This document shows, piece after piece, positions 1 to 8,757 of a stretch of 64,000 nt of DNA. This stretch comes from Pseudescherichia sp031979925 (GTDB lineage Bacteria; Pseudomonadota; Gammaproteobacteria; Enterobacterales; Enterobacteriaceae). The position numbers were made by a program, and so were the translations under genes. The DNA lies in contig NZ_DALZFB010000006.1 in the NCBI RefSeq assembly GCF_031979925.1, forward strand, positions 62,001 through 126,000. Direction: 5' to 3'. Within the stretch, counting starts at the first letter, position 1. Every line of letters starts with the position of its first letter. The notes beneath the pieces are model-generated. The model had not been told where the DNA came from. It did not search any database and worked only from the letters and a program-made list of their open reading frames with translations.

Positions 1-400
1 TGCCCACCGGATTATCGATCAGCTCCGCGCTGGCCGGGATCTCCGCCTGCTTGCGGTTGCTGGACGCCATCACGCGTCCGCGCTCGGTAAAGAAGCGCTC
101 CATGTGGCTTAGCCACTCTTTATGCAGCACCAGCTCTTCGCCCGCCGCGGTCGCCGCCGCCAGGGCGCTGAGATCGTCGCTGGTCGGCCCCAGGCCGCCG
201 TTAACGATAAGAACGTCAGCCTGTTCGCTGCGCTCGCGCAGGATAGCAACCAGATCGTTAAGGCTGTCGCCCACGGTATTGCGGCGCGTCAGCGGCAACC
301 CTTCGGTGAAAAACAGATCGGCAAGCCAGGCGGCGTTAGTATCAACAATCTGGCCGTGCAGCACTTCATCGCCGGTAGACAGCATTTCCACATTTATCAT
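1..400 (-). CDS. yfaY: YfaY, CinA-family protein (partial, C-terminus outside window)
   Basis: Reading the minus strand from an ATG at 398-400 gives 133 codons that run off the window edge. The N-terminus (MINVEMLSTGDEVLHGQIVD) matches E. coli YfaY, and the motif VNGGLGPTSDD is the conserved MoCF/CinA signature. The family is CinA-like. Homologues are linked to NMN deamidation or ADP-ribose pyrophosphatase activity, but E. coli YfaY is reported to lack some activities of true CinA, so the function stays open. A good ribosome site (AAGGGAG) lies just upstream of the ATG. yfaZ is upstream on the same strand, as in E. coli. Only the N-terminal MoCF-like domain is visible. Confidence 0.9.
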   Translation of the reverse strand, partial: MINVEMLSTGDEVLHGQIVDTNAAWLADLFFTEGLPLTRRNTVGDSLNDLVAILRERSEQADVLIVNGGLGPTSDDLSALAAATAAGEELVLHKEWLSHMERFFTERGRVMASSNRKQAEIPASAELIDNPVG

Positions 401-473
401 CGTTATCTCCCTTACCTGTTGTCGGAGTACTATAACGCATGGGGAAACAAATAGCGGCAGGATCCAGCAGAGG

Positions 474-498
474 AAAAGGCGCGGCAGATCGCCGCGCC
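474..498 (-). terminator. Possible terminator after yfaZ
   Basis: An 8-bp perfect stem (GGCGCGGC/GCCGCGCC) with a 5-base loop lies directly after the yfaZ stop on the minus strand. It is followed by only four U in the transcript, so it is a modest candidate. Confidence 0.45.
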
Positions 499-504
499 AG
501 GGGA

Positions 505-1047
505 TTAGAAGCTAGCGTTAACCCCAACGTAGGGGCCATCGGCAAGCGCATTATCGCGGTTACCGTCTTTACCCGCCAGGTTCAGGTAACGATAGCCCGC
601 TTCAATGCTCAGCGGACGCATGATAGTCCAGCGCGCACCGGCGTTGGCTTCCTGATAGCTTTCGATACCGCTGGAGAGCGAATCCGGAGAGTAGTAGTAC
701 TCGCCAAACAGGCGGAAGCTGTCGCCGATCGGCCACTGCAGGCCGCCGCCAACCGCTGCGGCATAGCCTTCATCGCCGTCGTTTGGATTGGTATAAATAC
801 CTTTACCGCCAACGGTCGCCAGCATCGGACCGAGCGGAATATTAAGACCCAGACCCAGGCCAGCAGCATCGCCGTCGTCGTCGCTGTGCGTCCAGTTGCC
901 GCTTAACGCCAGGCCGCTGGTTTCAGTCCCAAACCCGGCCGCCAGGTTAGTGTAGTGCTCCCCTGCCTGACCGCTGAGGCTCAGCGCGCTGGCCGATGCC
1001 GATACCAGCATCAGGCTGGCCACTCCCCACAAAATTCTCTTATCCAT
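505..1047 (-). CDS. yfaZ: YfaZ family outer membrane protein
   Basis: Encodes 180 residues. The start at 1045-1047 (MDKRILWG) was chosen over an upstream ATG because it gives a normal signal peptide (about residues 1-21, cleaved after ASASA) and has an AAGGG ribosome site. The mature part is rich in glycine and alternating aromatic/polar strands (FGEYYYSPDSLSSG, YRYLNLAGKDGNRDN). It ends in phenylalanine (VNASF), typical of an outer-membrane beta-barrel. It matches E. coli YfaZ closely over its length. The family is described as porin-like, and no substrate is known. The gene sits between yfaY and menE on the minus strand. In E. coli, nudI, ais, the arn operon and pmrD lie between yfaZ and menE; here only 116 bp do. 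Confidence 0.88.
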   Translation of the reverse strand: MDKRILWGVASLMLVSASASALSLSGQAGEHYTNLAAGFGTETSGLALSGNWTHSDDDGDAAGLGLGLNIPLGPMLATVGGKGIYTNPNDGDEGYAAAVGGGLQWPIGDSFRLFGEYYYSPDSLSSGIESYQEANAGARWTIMRPLSIEAGYRYLNLAGKDGNRDNALADGPYVGVNASF

Positions 1048-1163
1048 TGCCCTTTTCCATACAAAAAATGTAATACGCCCCAAAACCGGCACAGTGTACA
1101 AGCCTTTACTCCCTGCCGATGGGCGAAAAGTGTTTTACACGGTTTAGCGCCGCAGGGGAAGCG

Positions 1164-2534
1164 CTATCCGTCGCGCAGAGTCTGCTGAACCCAGTCGGTC
1201 AGCGACCGGCGGGAGATTTTAATCCCCCCGCCGTTAAGGCGTTCGGGCAGGGCCAGCCAGTGCACCGGCTGCTGGAAGCGGGCAAGTTTATCGTTGATCC
1301 ACTCCGCCAGCGCGTCGATAGCAAAGCCGCTGGCGCACTCCACTACGGCGACCGGACGCTGACCAAATTCGTGGTCGGCCAGCGGCACCACAAAGGCCTG
1401 TTGCACGTGAGGATGGGCGACAATGACCCGCTCCACCTCCTCGGGCTGGATCCCCTCCCCGCCGCTGAAGAAAAGATTATCCATTCTCCCGAGCACGCCC
1501 AGCCGCCCGTTATGCAGCACGCCACGATCGCGAGTGGCAAACCAGCCCTCGGCGTTGACTAGCGGGATAAGTTCACCATGATGCCAGTAGCCTGCGGCCA
1601 TACTCTCGCCGCGCAGCCATATCTCGCCGTTGACGACTCGCACCTCGCGTCCCGGCAGCGGCTGGCCGACGTCTGGCTCACCATCGGCTGTTTTTGCACA
1701 CACCGTAGAGGCAAACTCGGTCAACCCGTAGCCGCACCAGGTGCGGATCCCTTGCTCGCTGGCGCGAGTGGTAAGCTCAACCGGTATGGCCGCACCTCCC
1801 AGTAATACTGCCTTCAGGCTTACGCCAGCGTTCTCATTAAGCAGCCGCCAGAGCTGGGTCGGCACCAGCGAGGCGTGGGTACACCCCTCTAACGCCTGTG
1901 CCAGGGGCTGTTTGTCGCGCACCGTCAGCCGCCCACCCGCCAGCAGCCAGCGCCACAGGATCCCCTGTCCGGAGACGTGAAACAGTGGAAGAGAGAGTAG
2001 CCAGTCGTCCTCCTGACAGTAGGGCAGCAGAGACAGCACGCCGCGAGCGCTAGCTAAGTGCGCAGCAGCGGTATGTACCACCGCCTTCGGCAGACCGGTA
2101 GAGCCGGAGGTTAAGGTCATGGATGTTAGCCGCTGCGGCTGCCAGCTGACGGCACCCTTGCCTTCTGCTTCGCGTATTGTCAGCGCCGGAAGCCCGATGC
2201 CGCGCCAATTGTCACCAAAGCTCAATGTATGTTGTAACGAAAGTGGTGGCAGCAGCTCTGCCAACAGCGCATCGGGCAGTTGGGGGTTAATATGCAGCAC
2301 CCGTACCCCGCACTGGAGCAGCGCCAGCCAGGCCAGCAGCGTCTGCGGTGAGTTGCCGGCGCGCAGCAGCACGCCCTCGCCTGGCCGAACGTTCTGCCGG
2401 GCAAAACCGGCCGCCAGCCCATCGATGCGTGAACAGAGCGCATGCCAGCTAAGCGTTTCGCTGTTCAAACGCACGGCGGCGTCGTTGCCTCGCTTCGCCC
2501 GCCAGTGACGCCATGGCCAGTCGGCAAAGGTCAT
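1164..2534 (-). CDS. menE: o-succinylbenzoate-CoA ligase
   Basis: 456 residues. This is the ANL-superfamily ligase that joins o-succinylbenzoate to CoA in menaquinone synthesis, in the cytoplasm. The AMP-binding P-loop LTSGSTGLPK is at residues 141-150. The motif YGLTE lies near residue 270, and the C-terminal catalytic lysine lies in NGGGIKIS near residue 440. Length is close to the E. coli protein (about 451). It is the last gene of the cluster menD-menH-menB-menC-menE. Its ATG overlaps the menC stop by 4 bp (ATGA), implying translational coupling. Confidence 0.95.
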   Translation of the reverse strand: MTFADWPWRHWRAKRGNDAAVRLNSETLSWHALCSRIDGLAAGFARQNVRPGEGVLLRAGNSPQTLLAWLALLQCGVRVLHINPQLPDALLAELLPPLSLQHTLSFGDNWRGIGLPALTIREAEGKGAVSWQPQRLTSMTLTSGSTGLPKAVVHTAAAHLASARGVLSLLPYCQEDDWLLSLPLFHVSGQGILWRWLLAGGRLTVRDKQPLAQALEGCTHASLVPTQLWRLLNENAGVSLKAVLLGGAAIPVELTTRASEQGIRTWCGYGLTEFASTVCAKTADGEPDVGQPLPGREVRVVNGEIWLRGESMAAGYWHHGELIPLVNAEGWFATRDRGVLHNGRLGVLGRMDNLFFSGGEGIQPEEVERVIVAHPHVQQAFVVPLADHEFGQRPVAVVECASGFAIDALAEWINDKLARFQQPVHWLALPERLNGGGIKISRRSLTDWVQQTLRDG

Positions 2535-3493
2535 CGCAGCGGCTCCAGGGCAGCAATATCAATGCACGGCAGGGTGCTGCCCGGCCAGCGGCGAACCTGC
2601 TGGGCCTGCATCAGGCTCAGGGTGTCGAGGCCCGGAATGGTCTGCGGCGTCAGCCAGGCGGCAATCCGCGCCAGCTGGGTCAGGCCAAGGCTTGACTCGA
2701 TGGAGGAGCTGATCACCGCCGTCATCCCCAGGGCATGGGCAGCCTGCACCTGCTCGCGAACCTTATCCAGCGCACCGGTGAGCATGGGCTTGATCACCAC
2801 CGCCTTGACTCCTGCCTCGGCGACAAGCGCAAAATCAGGCTCGCGGAGGCTCTCATCCCAGGCGATGGCGATCCCGGTATCACGGGCAAAGGCCAGCGAG
2901 TCGGCACAAGTTCGGCACGGCTCCTCCAGGAAAGCGATGCGGGCGCGATGCTCTGGATGGATATACTTCGCAAACTGCTGCGCTTTTTGCGGGGTCCAGG
3001 CACGGTTAGCATCCAGCCGCAGCTGAAGATCGGGCAGCGCTTCGAGCAGCAGATTGACCACCATACCGTCACGCACCGCTTCATAGAGTCCCACCTTCAC
3101 CTTCGCAACCTTCTCGCCGGGCATGGCAGCAAGCTGTAGCACCAGCTCGTCAGGGTCACCGGTGCAGAGCGGTGCGGCGCGATAGTCCGCTGCCTCAGGT
3201 AAGGTTTCGGCCAGCTCCGCCTGCGCGCAGCTTACGCCAAAGGCTACCGACGGCATCTCCGGTAGCCCATCCTCACCCTCCAGCCAGCGTTCGACCCAGC
3301 CCAGCAGCGCGATCTCCGCTTCGTCCCTAGTTTCACGGCTGAAACCTGGCAGCGGGGCAATTTCCCCCCACCCTTCGCGTTGGCCTTCACCCAGACAGAG
3401 ATAGAGACCTTCGCGGGTTTTTAGCCGCCGCTCGCGCAGCACAACCCCCGCATCCATCGGGATCTGCCAGCGGTAAACCTGCGCCCGTCGCAT
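2531..3493 (-). CDS. menC: o-succinylbenzoate synthase
   Basis: 320 residues of the enolase superfamily. It dehydrates SHCHC to o-succinylbenzoate. The full set of known catalytic residues is visible at E. coli numbering: K131 and K133 (KVKVG), D161 (LRLDANRAW), E190 (FLEEP), D213 (AWDES) and K235 (VIKPML). The length equals the E. coli enzyme. Its start codon overlaps the menB stop by one base (TAATG), and its stop overlaps menE by four bases. It is therefore translated as part of one tightly packed men message. Confidence 0.96.
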   Translation of the reverse strand: MRRAQVYRWQIPMDAGVVLRERRLKTREGLYLCLGEGQREGWGEIAPLPGFSRETRDEAEIALLGWVERWLEGEDGLPEMPSVAFGVSCAQAELAETLPEAADYRAAPLCTGDPDELVLQLAAMPGEKVAKVKVGLYEAVRDGMVVNLLLEALPDLQLRLDANRAWTPQKAQQFAKYIHPEHRARIAFLEEPCRTCADSLAFARDTGIAIAWDESLREPDFALVAEAGVKAVVIKPMLTGALDKVREQVQAAHALGMTAVISSSIESSLGLTQLARIAAWLTPQTIPGLDTLSLMQAQQVRRWPGSTLPCIDIAALEPLR

Positions 3494-4350
3494 TACGGAT
3501 TCCGTTTAAATTTGCTGAAGTCCGGCTGGCGCTTCTCGTTGAAGGCGTTGCGTCCCTCCTGCCCCTCTTCGGTCATATAGAAGAGCATGGTGGCGTTGCC
3601 CGCTAACTCCTGAAGTCCCGCCTGGCCGTCGCAGTCGGCATTGAGGGCCGCCTTGAGGCAGCGCAGCGCCATCGGACTGTTTTGCAACATCTCGCGACAC
3701 CAGCGCACCGTCTCTCTCTCCAGGTCGGCAACCGGCACCACGGTATTGACCAGCCCCATGTCCAGTGCCTGCTGCGCGTCGTACTGACGGCAGAGGAACC
3801 AGATTTCACGCGCCTTTTTCTGCCCAACAATACGGGCCATGTAGGCTGCGCCCCAGCCACCATCAAAAGAGCCGACCTTCGGGCCGGTCTGACCAAATAC
3901 CGCATTTTCTGCCGCAATGGTCAGATCGCACATCATATGCAGCACGTGGCCGCCGCCGATTGAGTAGCCCGCCACCATCGCCACCACCGGTTTCGGACAG
4001 GTACGGATCTGGCGCTGGAAATCGAGCACGTTAAGGTGGTGCACTCCGGAGTCATCCTGATAGCCGCCGTAGTCGCCGCGCACCTTCTGGTCGCCCCCGG
4101 CGCAGAAGGCTTTTTCACCTTCGCCGGTGAGGATAATCACCCCAACCGCATCGTCGTAGCGGGCGTCCGCCAGCGCCTGAAGCATCTCCTTCACCGTTAA
4201 AGGGCGAAACGCATTGCGCACCTGCGGCCGATTGATGGTGATTTTGGCGATGCCGTCCGCGGATTTGTGGTAGCGAATATCGCTGTAGCCTTCAGAACAA
4301 TCCTGCCACTCTATTGGGGCGTAAAGCATGGATTCATCGGGGTAGATCAT
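3493..4350 (-). CDS. menB: 1,4-dihydroxy-2-naphthoyl-CoA synthase
   Basis: 285 residues, the same length as E. coli MenB. This crotonase-fold enzyme closes the naphthoquinol ring from o-succinylbenzoyl-CoA. The oxyanion-hole and active-site loops are intact: GEKAFCAGGDQK, MVAGYSIGGGH and QTGPKVGSFDGGWG. The last contains the glycine typical of bicarbonate-dependent MenB. The gene lies 13 bp after the menH stop and overlaps menC by one base. MenH and MenB act in the same pathway, and gene order follows E. coli exactly. Confidence 0.96.
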   Translation of the reverse strand: MIYPDESMLYAPIEWQDCSEGYSDIRYHKSADGIAKITINRPQVRNAFRPLTVKEMLQALADARYDDAVGVIILTGEGEKAFCAGGDQKVRGDYGGYQDDSGVHHLNVLDFQRQIRTCPKPVVAMVAGYSIGGGHVLHMMCDLTIAAENAVFGQTGPKVGSFDGGWGAAYMARIVGQKKAREIWFLCRQYDAQQALDMGLVNTVVPVADLERETVRWCREMLQNSPMALRCLKAALNADCDGQAGLQELAGNATMLFYMTEEGQEGRNAFNEKRQPDFSKFKRNP

Positions 4351-4363
4351 CAGAGTTCCTTAA

Positions 4364-5122
4364 TCAGTAGCGCAAAATGTGCGCCAGACAGGCCGCCGCC
4401 CCGCCAGGATTTTCCCGGTGGGCATTGTGTCCGGCGTCGTTAATCAGCTGGCAGGGAGCCGCAATCTCTGCACCGAGGGCGCGAAATTTGTGGTCGTGCT
4501 CGCCGCACAGGTAGTAAATGGGAAAATGGCACCGTCGCAACGCCGGACGGAGATCGGGCTGCACCGCCAGCGAAGTCGCCTCCAGCATCGCAGCCAGCGC
4601 CGCACCGCTGTTCTCACTGCGTAGAGTCACCAGCTCCTGGCGCTGTAACGCAGTCAGACCGGTAAAAACCGGCTGCCGGTACCAGTCATTAAAAACGTCT
4701 GCAAGCGGCTCCTCGCGAAAGCGTTGCGCCCAGCGGGCATCAGAGAGCCAGCGTGCCTCGCGGGCGGCGGAGTAGGTTAGCCCCGGATGCGCCCCCTCCA
4801 CGATTACGCCTTCTAATTCAGCAGGATGCCGGCAAGCGTAGAGCATGGCGATGCGGCCCCCGAGGGAGTAGCCCACCAGCCAGCATTTCAGGATGTTGTA
4901 ACTAAAAAGAGTGGCATGCAGCTGTAAGCTCACCTCATTAAAGTCGCGAGCGTAGATGGCCGACGAGCCGCCGTGGCCGGGAAGATCGATATAGAGTCGG
5001 GGGTGGCGGGAGAAACGCTCCCCGACTGCCATCCACTCTCGGCTATCCCCAGCAAAGCCGTGCAGGAACACCAGCCAGGGCAGATCGGCCTGTCCCGCTT
5101 TTGCTACCGCATGGAGGATCAT
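4364..5122 (-). CDS. menH: SHCHC synthase (2-succinyl-6-hydroxy-2,4-cyclohexadiene-1-carboxylate synthase)
   Basis: 252 residues, alpha/beta hydrolase fold. It eliminates pyruvate from SEPHCHC, the MenD product. The nucleophile serine is S86 in VGYSLGG. The acid lies in CGEHDHKF near residue 210, and the histidine in DAGHNAHRE near residue 232, as in the E. coli triad. The early HGFAGDSREW motif supplies the oxyanion hole. The start overlaps the menD stop by four bases. Confidence 0.95.
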   Translation of the reverse strand: MILHAVAKAGQADLPWLVFLHGFAGDSREWMAVGERFSRHPRLYIDLPGHGGSSAIYARDFNEVSLQLHATLFSYNILKCWLVGYSLGGRIAMLYACRHPAELEGVIVEGAHPGLTYSAAREARWLSDARWAQRFREEPLADVFNDWYRQPVFTGLTALQRQELVTLRSENSGAALAAMLEATSLAVQPDLRPALRRCHFPIYYLCGEHDHKFRALGAEIAAPCQLINDAGHNAHRENPGGAAACLAHILRY

Positions 5123-6789
5123 AGCTGGCTAACCTGGGCAAGGAGCTGCTGCAAGGTTTGCGCCCCCTCCTGCGGATCAACCACCAGCTCAATAAGCGTC
5201 GCCTGAGGCGTGCGCCAGGCGCCTGCGAGTGCCGACTCCAGCCCGGCCCAGCTCTCTGGGCGATGGTAGGCTAAACCGAACATTGCCGCCGCATGGTCAA
5301 AGTGAACGTTCTGCGGCATCAGGTAGAACTGCTCGCGCTCGGCCTGCGGGGTCGGCAGCAGAGAGAAGATCTGCCCGCCGTTATTGTTCACCACGATCAG
5401 CACAAAGGGGGCGGAGACCTGGCGCAGTAGCGCCAGCGCGTTGAGATCGTAGAGTGCAGAGAGATCGCCCACCAGCGCCAGCGTCGGCCTTGCGGTGGCC
5501 CGCTGCACCCCGGCGGCAGTAGAGAGCAGGCCGTCAATGCCGCTGGCACCCCGGTTGCTGTATACCGGATAGCCCGCCGGCAGCTGCCCAAGAGCATCCA
5601 CCAGGCGTACCACCAGACTGTTGCCAAGAAAGAGCTGCCCCTGATCCGGCAAAAGCTCCGCCAGACGGTGGGCCAGTTGCGCTTCGCCAAAAGTTTCACG
5701 CTGAGCCGCAACGGCCTGCCGCGCCCGCTCCGCCAGGGTTGGGATTGCTGTATACCACGGATGACGCTTTTCGGCCGGGTGCAACGCCAGCCACTCGCCA
5801 ACGCCGGATAGCAGCCGTCGTCCGTGATGGTGCGCCGGATCGAGGCGGCCTGGAATGTTATCGACCAGCCAGTACTCTTCTGGCGTGCAGGTTGCCTGCC
5901 ACTGCAACAGCCGTTTTCCGGTCAGGCTGCTGCCCAGCTGAATGACAATCTGCGCCTGGGCCAGCTCGCTTACCGCGCTGGCGTTGCCCAGCCACAGATC
6001 GGCGCAGGGCAGCGGCTGTCCGGTCTGGGAGAGCACGTCACCGATAAGCGGCCAGCCCAGGATCTGCGCCCACTCGGCAACCCGTTTGCCCTCGGCGGCG
6101 CTCATCCGCCCGGCCATCACGACGCCGCGCTTCTGCCGCCAGAAGAACCAGTCGCGCTGCTTCTGGCTCTCGCGCCGGATCTCCTCCCGCAGCCACGGGC
6201 AATTGCTCTGCCACCAGCTGCCCAGCGCGCCCTGCCACTCGAGGCCGGAATCATCCAGCTCACCGTAGAGCGGCTCCGCAAAGGGAGAGTTGATATGCAC
6301 CGCACCGCCGTGCAGCGACCCAAGCGCGTTATCCAGAGTAGAGACCAGCCAGCGGGCCGGGATCTCCCGAGCCGGGCGCGGCAGCGAGACTGTCTGCGCC
6401 GGATGCGAGCCAAACATCCCTGGCTGGCGAATCGCCTGATTCGCGCCGCAGTCGATAAGCTCTGGCGGACGGTCGGCGGTCAGCAGGATCAGCTTTTCAC
6501 CGGTCAGTCCGGCCTCAATCAGCGCGGGGTAGAGATTCGCCACCGCCGTCCCGGAAGTGACGATCACCGCCACCGGCTGCTGGCTGGCCTTTGCCAGTCC
6601 GAGCGCCAGATGACCTAGCCCGCGTTCGTCAAAATGGGTATGGTGAATAAACGCCTTATTCTGCGCTGCCGCCAGGGTGAGCGGCGTCGAACGGGAGCCA
6701 GGCGCGATGCAGACGTGTCTGACCCCGTGCCGCGCCAGCGTTTCGAGGATAACTTCCGCCCAGCGCCGGTTGAATGAGCTTGCTGACAT
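5119..6789 (-). CDS. menD: SEPHCHC synthase (thiamine diphosphate enzyme)
   Basis: 556 residues when started at the ATG at 6787-6789 (MSASSFNRRW), the length of E. coli MenD. A longer in-frame reading from an upstream TTG adds only six residues (IPDKL and the start) with no family support. MenD joins 2-oxoglutarate to isochorismate. The activating glutamate is in HTHFDERGLGHLALG near residue 55, and the ThDP/metal site is in VGDLSALYDLNALALL. In E. coli, menF (isochorismate synthase) lies immediately upstream. Here elaB follows instead, so menD is the first gene of the cluster and must have its own promoter in the 147-bp gap. Confidence 0.96.
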   Translation of the reverse strand: MSASSFNRRWAEVILETLARHGVRHVCIAPGSRSTPLTLAAAQNKAFIHHTHFDERGLGHLALGLAKASQQPVAVIVTSGTAVANLYPALIEAGLTGEKLILLTADRPPELIDCGANQAIRQPGMFGSHPAQTVSLPRPAREIPARWLVSTLDNALGSLHGGAVHINSPFAEPLYGELDDSGLEWQGALGSWWQSNCPWLREEIRRESQKQRDWFFWRQKRGVVMAGRMSAAEGKRVAEWAQILGWPLIGDVLSQTGQPLPCADLWLGNASAVSELAQAQIVIQLGSSLTGKRLLQWQATCTPEEYWLVDNIPGRLDPAHHHGRRLLSGVGEWLALHPAEKRHPWYTAIPTLAERARQAVAAQRETFGEAQLAHRLAELLPDQGQLFLGNSLVVRLVDALGQLPAGYPVYSNRGASGIDGLLSTAAGVQRATARPTLALVGDLSALYDLNALALLRQVSAPFVLIVVNNNGGQIFSLLPTPQAEREQFYLMPQNVHFDHAAAMFGLAYHRPESWAGLESALAGAWRTPQATLIELVVDPQEGAQTLQQLLAQVSQL

Positions 6790-6877
6790 GAGTTTGTCCG
6801 GTATCAAGATTACGGACCAGTATACGGAAACGCAGAGGCGGGATTTTTGATGTAAATCGGTAAGGCGTGAGGAAGCG

Positions 6878-6916
6878 AGAAAAAACAGCGGGCGCTGCCC
6901 TTAAGACAGCGCCCGC
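6878..6916 (-). terminator. Rho-independent terminator after elaB
   Basis: A perfect 10-bp GC-rich stem (GCGGGCGCTG/CAGCGCCCGC, 6888-6897 and 6907-6916) is followed on the minus strand by a U-run (6881-6885). It separates elaB from menD. Confidence 0.85.
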
Positions 6917-6936
6917 ATCGAAAGACCGTTACGGTA

Positions 6937-7239
6937 TTAGCGACGCAGCAGCAGGCCTAATACCAGGCCAGCAGCGGCACCGATACCCACGCCCTGCCAC
7001 GGTTTTTCATGCACATAGTCATCTGCGCGGTATGCCGCCTGCTTAGCACGCACATAATAGGTGTCGGATGCCTGGCTAACGCGGTTTTTTACATCGTGCA
7101 GGGCCTGCTCGGCGCGTGCTTTCAGCTCGACATATTTCTGGTCGGCCGGATCGCCGGAGGAGCGTAGCACTTCTTCCAGCGTGTCGCTTAGCAGGGTCAG
7201 GTCGTCATCGATACGGGTACTCGTAAATTGGTTAGACAT
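6937..7239 (-). CDS. elaB: ElaB/YqjD/DUF883 family membrane-anchored ribosome-binding protein
   Basis: 100 residues. The first 75 are charged and helical. The C-terminal stretch is a single glycine-rich membrane segment (GVGIGAAAGLVLGLLL) ending in two arginines, the DUF883 tail-anchor pattern. E. coli ElaB and its paralogue YqjD are inner-membrane tail-anchored proteins that bind ribosomes in stationary phase. That role is transferred from the family and not shown here. A strong terminator follows. elaA lies upstream on the same strand, as in E. coli. Confidence 0.93.
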   Translation of the reverse strand: MSNQFTSTRIDDDLTLLSDTLEEVLRSSGDPADQKYVELKARAEQALHDVKNRVSQASDTYYVRAKQAAYRADDYVHEKPWQGVGIGAAAGLVLGLLLRR

Positions 7240-7292
7240 TAGGTTTCTCCATGTTTTGCACCTGTCAGCTAACTATAGACAATGACTTGCGG

Positions 7293-7766
7293 TTACGCCT
7301 GGTCAACTTTACCTGTGATTTCACGCGCCATACCAATATGTGGAATGCCATCTTCGTCGTAGACGTCGGTCACCGGAATGAAACCAAAGCGGCGATAGAA
7401 GCTCTGTAAGTGCGCCTGTGCACCCAGATATATCGGGCTTTGCGGCCAGTTTTGGCTACAGCGGGCAACCGCCCTTTCCATTAGCTGGTAGCCCAGTTTT
7501 TCTCCCCGTACCGCAGCGCTAACGATGACGCGGCCAATCACTACCGGGGCAAAATCATCCTCGCTTTTCAGAATCCTCGCATACGCCACCAGCTCGTTAT
7601 CGCGCCAGCCAAGCAGATGTCGGTTTTCGCCGATCAGATCGTCACCGTCAACGTCGAGATAGACGCAGTTCTGCTCAACGACAAAGACTTCGCAGCGCAG
7701 CTTCAGCAGGGCATAGAGTTCAGAGACGGTTAATTCAGAATGATGCAGGTCTTGCCAGCGGATCAT
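7293..7766 (-). CDS. elaA: ElaA, GNAT-family N-acetyltransferase
   Basis: 157 residues with the ElaA-type GNAT fold. The N-terminal motif ALLKLRCEVFVVEQNC and the acetyl-CoA binding core VIVSAAVRGEKLGYQLMERAV (about residues 91-111, corresponding to R/Q-x-x-G-x-G/A) are clear, as is FYRRFGF near the C-terminus. The physiological substrate is unknown in the family. It is divergently oriented from rbn with a 60-bp gap that must carry both promoters. Confidence 0.92.
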   Translation of the reverse strand: MIRWQDLHHSELTVSELYALLKLRCEVFVVEQNCVYLDVDGDDLIGENRHLLGWRDNELVAYARILKSEDDFAPVVIGRVIVSAAVRGEKLGYQLMERAVARCSQNWPQSPIYLGAQAHLQSFYRRFGFIPVTDVYDEDGIPHIGMAREITGKVDQA

Positions 7767-7826
7767 GGTGCGCTCCTTTTTATACGTAGCTCGCTATAAT
7801 AAGGCTTTTACCGACCCAGAGCGCAT

Positions 7827-8744
7827 ATGGAACTGATATTTTTAGGCACCTCGGCAGGCGTCCCCTCGCGCACGCGAAACGTCAGCGCGGCGCTGCTCAA
7901 TCTCCGCCACCCGACGCGGCCCGCACTGTGGCTGGTGGACTGCGGAGAGGGTACCCAGCAGCAGATGCAGCGTACTGCATGGCATCCCGGCAAGCTTGAT
8001 CGCATATTTATTACCCATCTCCACGGAGATCATATCTTTGGCCTGCCGGGCCTGCTTTGTAGCCGTTCAATGGCGGGAAACGTCCACCCGCTGACTATCT
8101 ATGGTCCTAAAGGGCTACGGGAATTTATCGACACCGCCTTACGCCTGAGCGGCTCCTGGACCGACTACCCGCTAACGGTAGTGGAGATTGAAGCGGGGCC
8201 AGTAGTGGATGATGGCCTGCGCCGCGTCACCGCCGTTGCCCTTAACCATCCGGTGGAGTGTTACGGCTATCGCATCGAGGAGCACGACAAACCCGGCGCG
8301 CTTGACGCCGCTGCGCTGATGGCGCAGGGCGTCAAGCCCGGCCCACTTTTTCAGCGTCTTAAAGCTGGCGAGAGCGTCATGCTGGAAGATGGCCGTCGCA
8401 TCAACGGGAAAGATTTTCTTGCCCCTGCCGTGCCGGGCAAAAAGCTGGCGATGTTTGGCGACACCGCCCCCTGCCCAGGCGCGCTAACGCTGGCCCGTGG
8501 CGTGGACGTAATGGTGCACGAAACGACGCTGGAGGCGGAAATGGAGGAGAAAGCCAATAGCCGGGGTCACAGCTCGACGCGTCAGGCGGCGCAGCTGGCG
8601 CAGGAGGCAGGCGTCAGCAGGCTGGTGATGACGCACATCAGCTCACGCTACGATGACGAGGGCTGCCAGCGGCTGCTGGCGGAGTGCCAGGCTATCTTCC
8701 CTGACACGCTGCTGGCAGAAGATTTTGCGGTGGTAGAAATTTGA
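7827..8744 (+). CDS. rbn: Ribonuclease BN / ribonuclease Z
   Basis: 305 residues of the metallo-beta-lactamase fold. The zinc motif HLHGDH is at residues near 64-69 (THLHGDHIFG). Further ligands lie in MFGDTAPC and in MTHISSRY near the C-terminus, as in RNase Z. The enzyme processes tRNA 3' ends and, in E. coli, acts as both endo- and exonuclease. It is divergent from elaA. In E. coli K-12 elaD and yfb genes follow; here cheV follows directly. Confidence 0.94.
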   Translation: MELIFLGTSAGVPSRTRNVSAALLNLRHPTRPALWLVDCGEGTQQQMQRTAWHPGKLDRIFITHLHGDHIFGLPGLLCSRSMAGNVHPLTIYGPKGLREFIDTALRLSGSWTDYPLTVVEIEAGPVVDDGLRRVTAVALNHPVECYGYRIEEHDKPGALDAAALMAQGVKPGPLFQRLKAGESVMLEDGRRINGKDFLAPAVPGKKLAMFGDTAPCPGALTLARGVDVMVHETTLEAEMEEKANSRGHSSTRQAAQLAQEAGVSRLVMTHISSRYDDEGCQRLLAECQAIFPDTLLAEDFAVVEI

Positions 8745-8757
8745 TGTAAAACCCACC

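Noticed and set aside
5824..6618. 264-codon plus-strand open frame opposite menD
   Set aside because: Antisense shadow of a conserved gene; composition (Arg, Gln, Ala rich) is typical of a GC-rich reverse frame.
6790..6807. TTG-initiated six-codon extension of menD
   Set aside because: The extension has no family support; the ATG at 6787-6789 gives the E. coli length and N-terminus.
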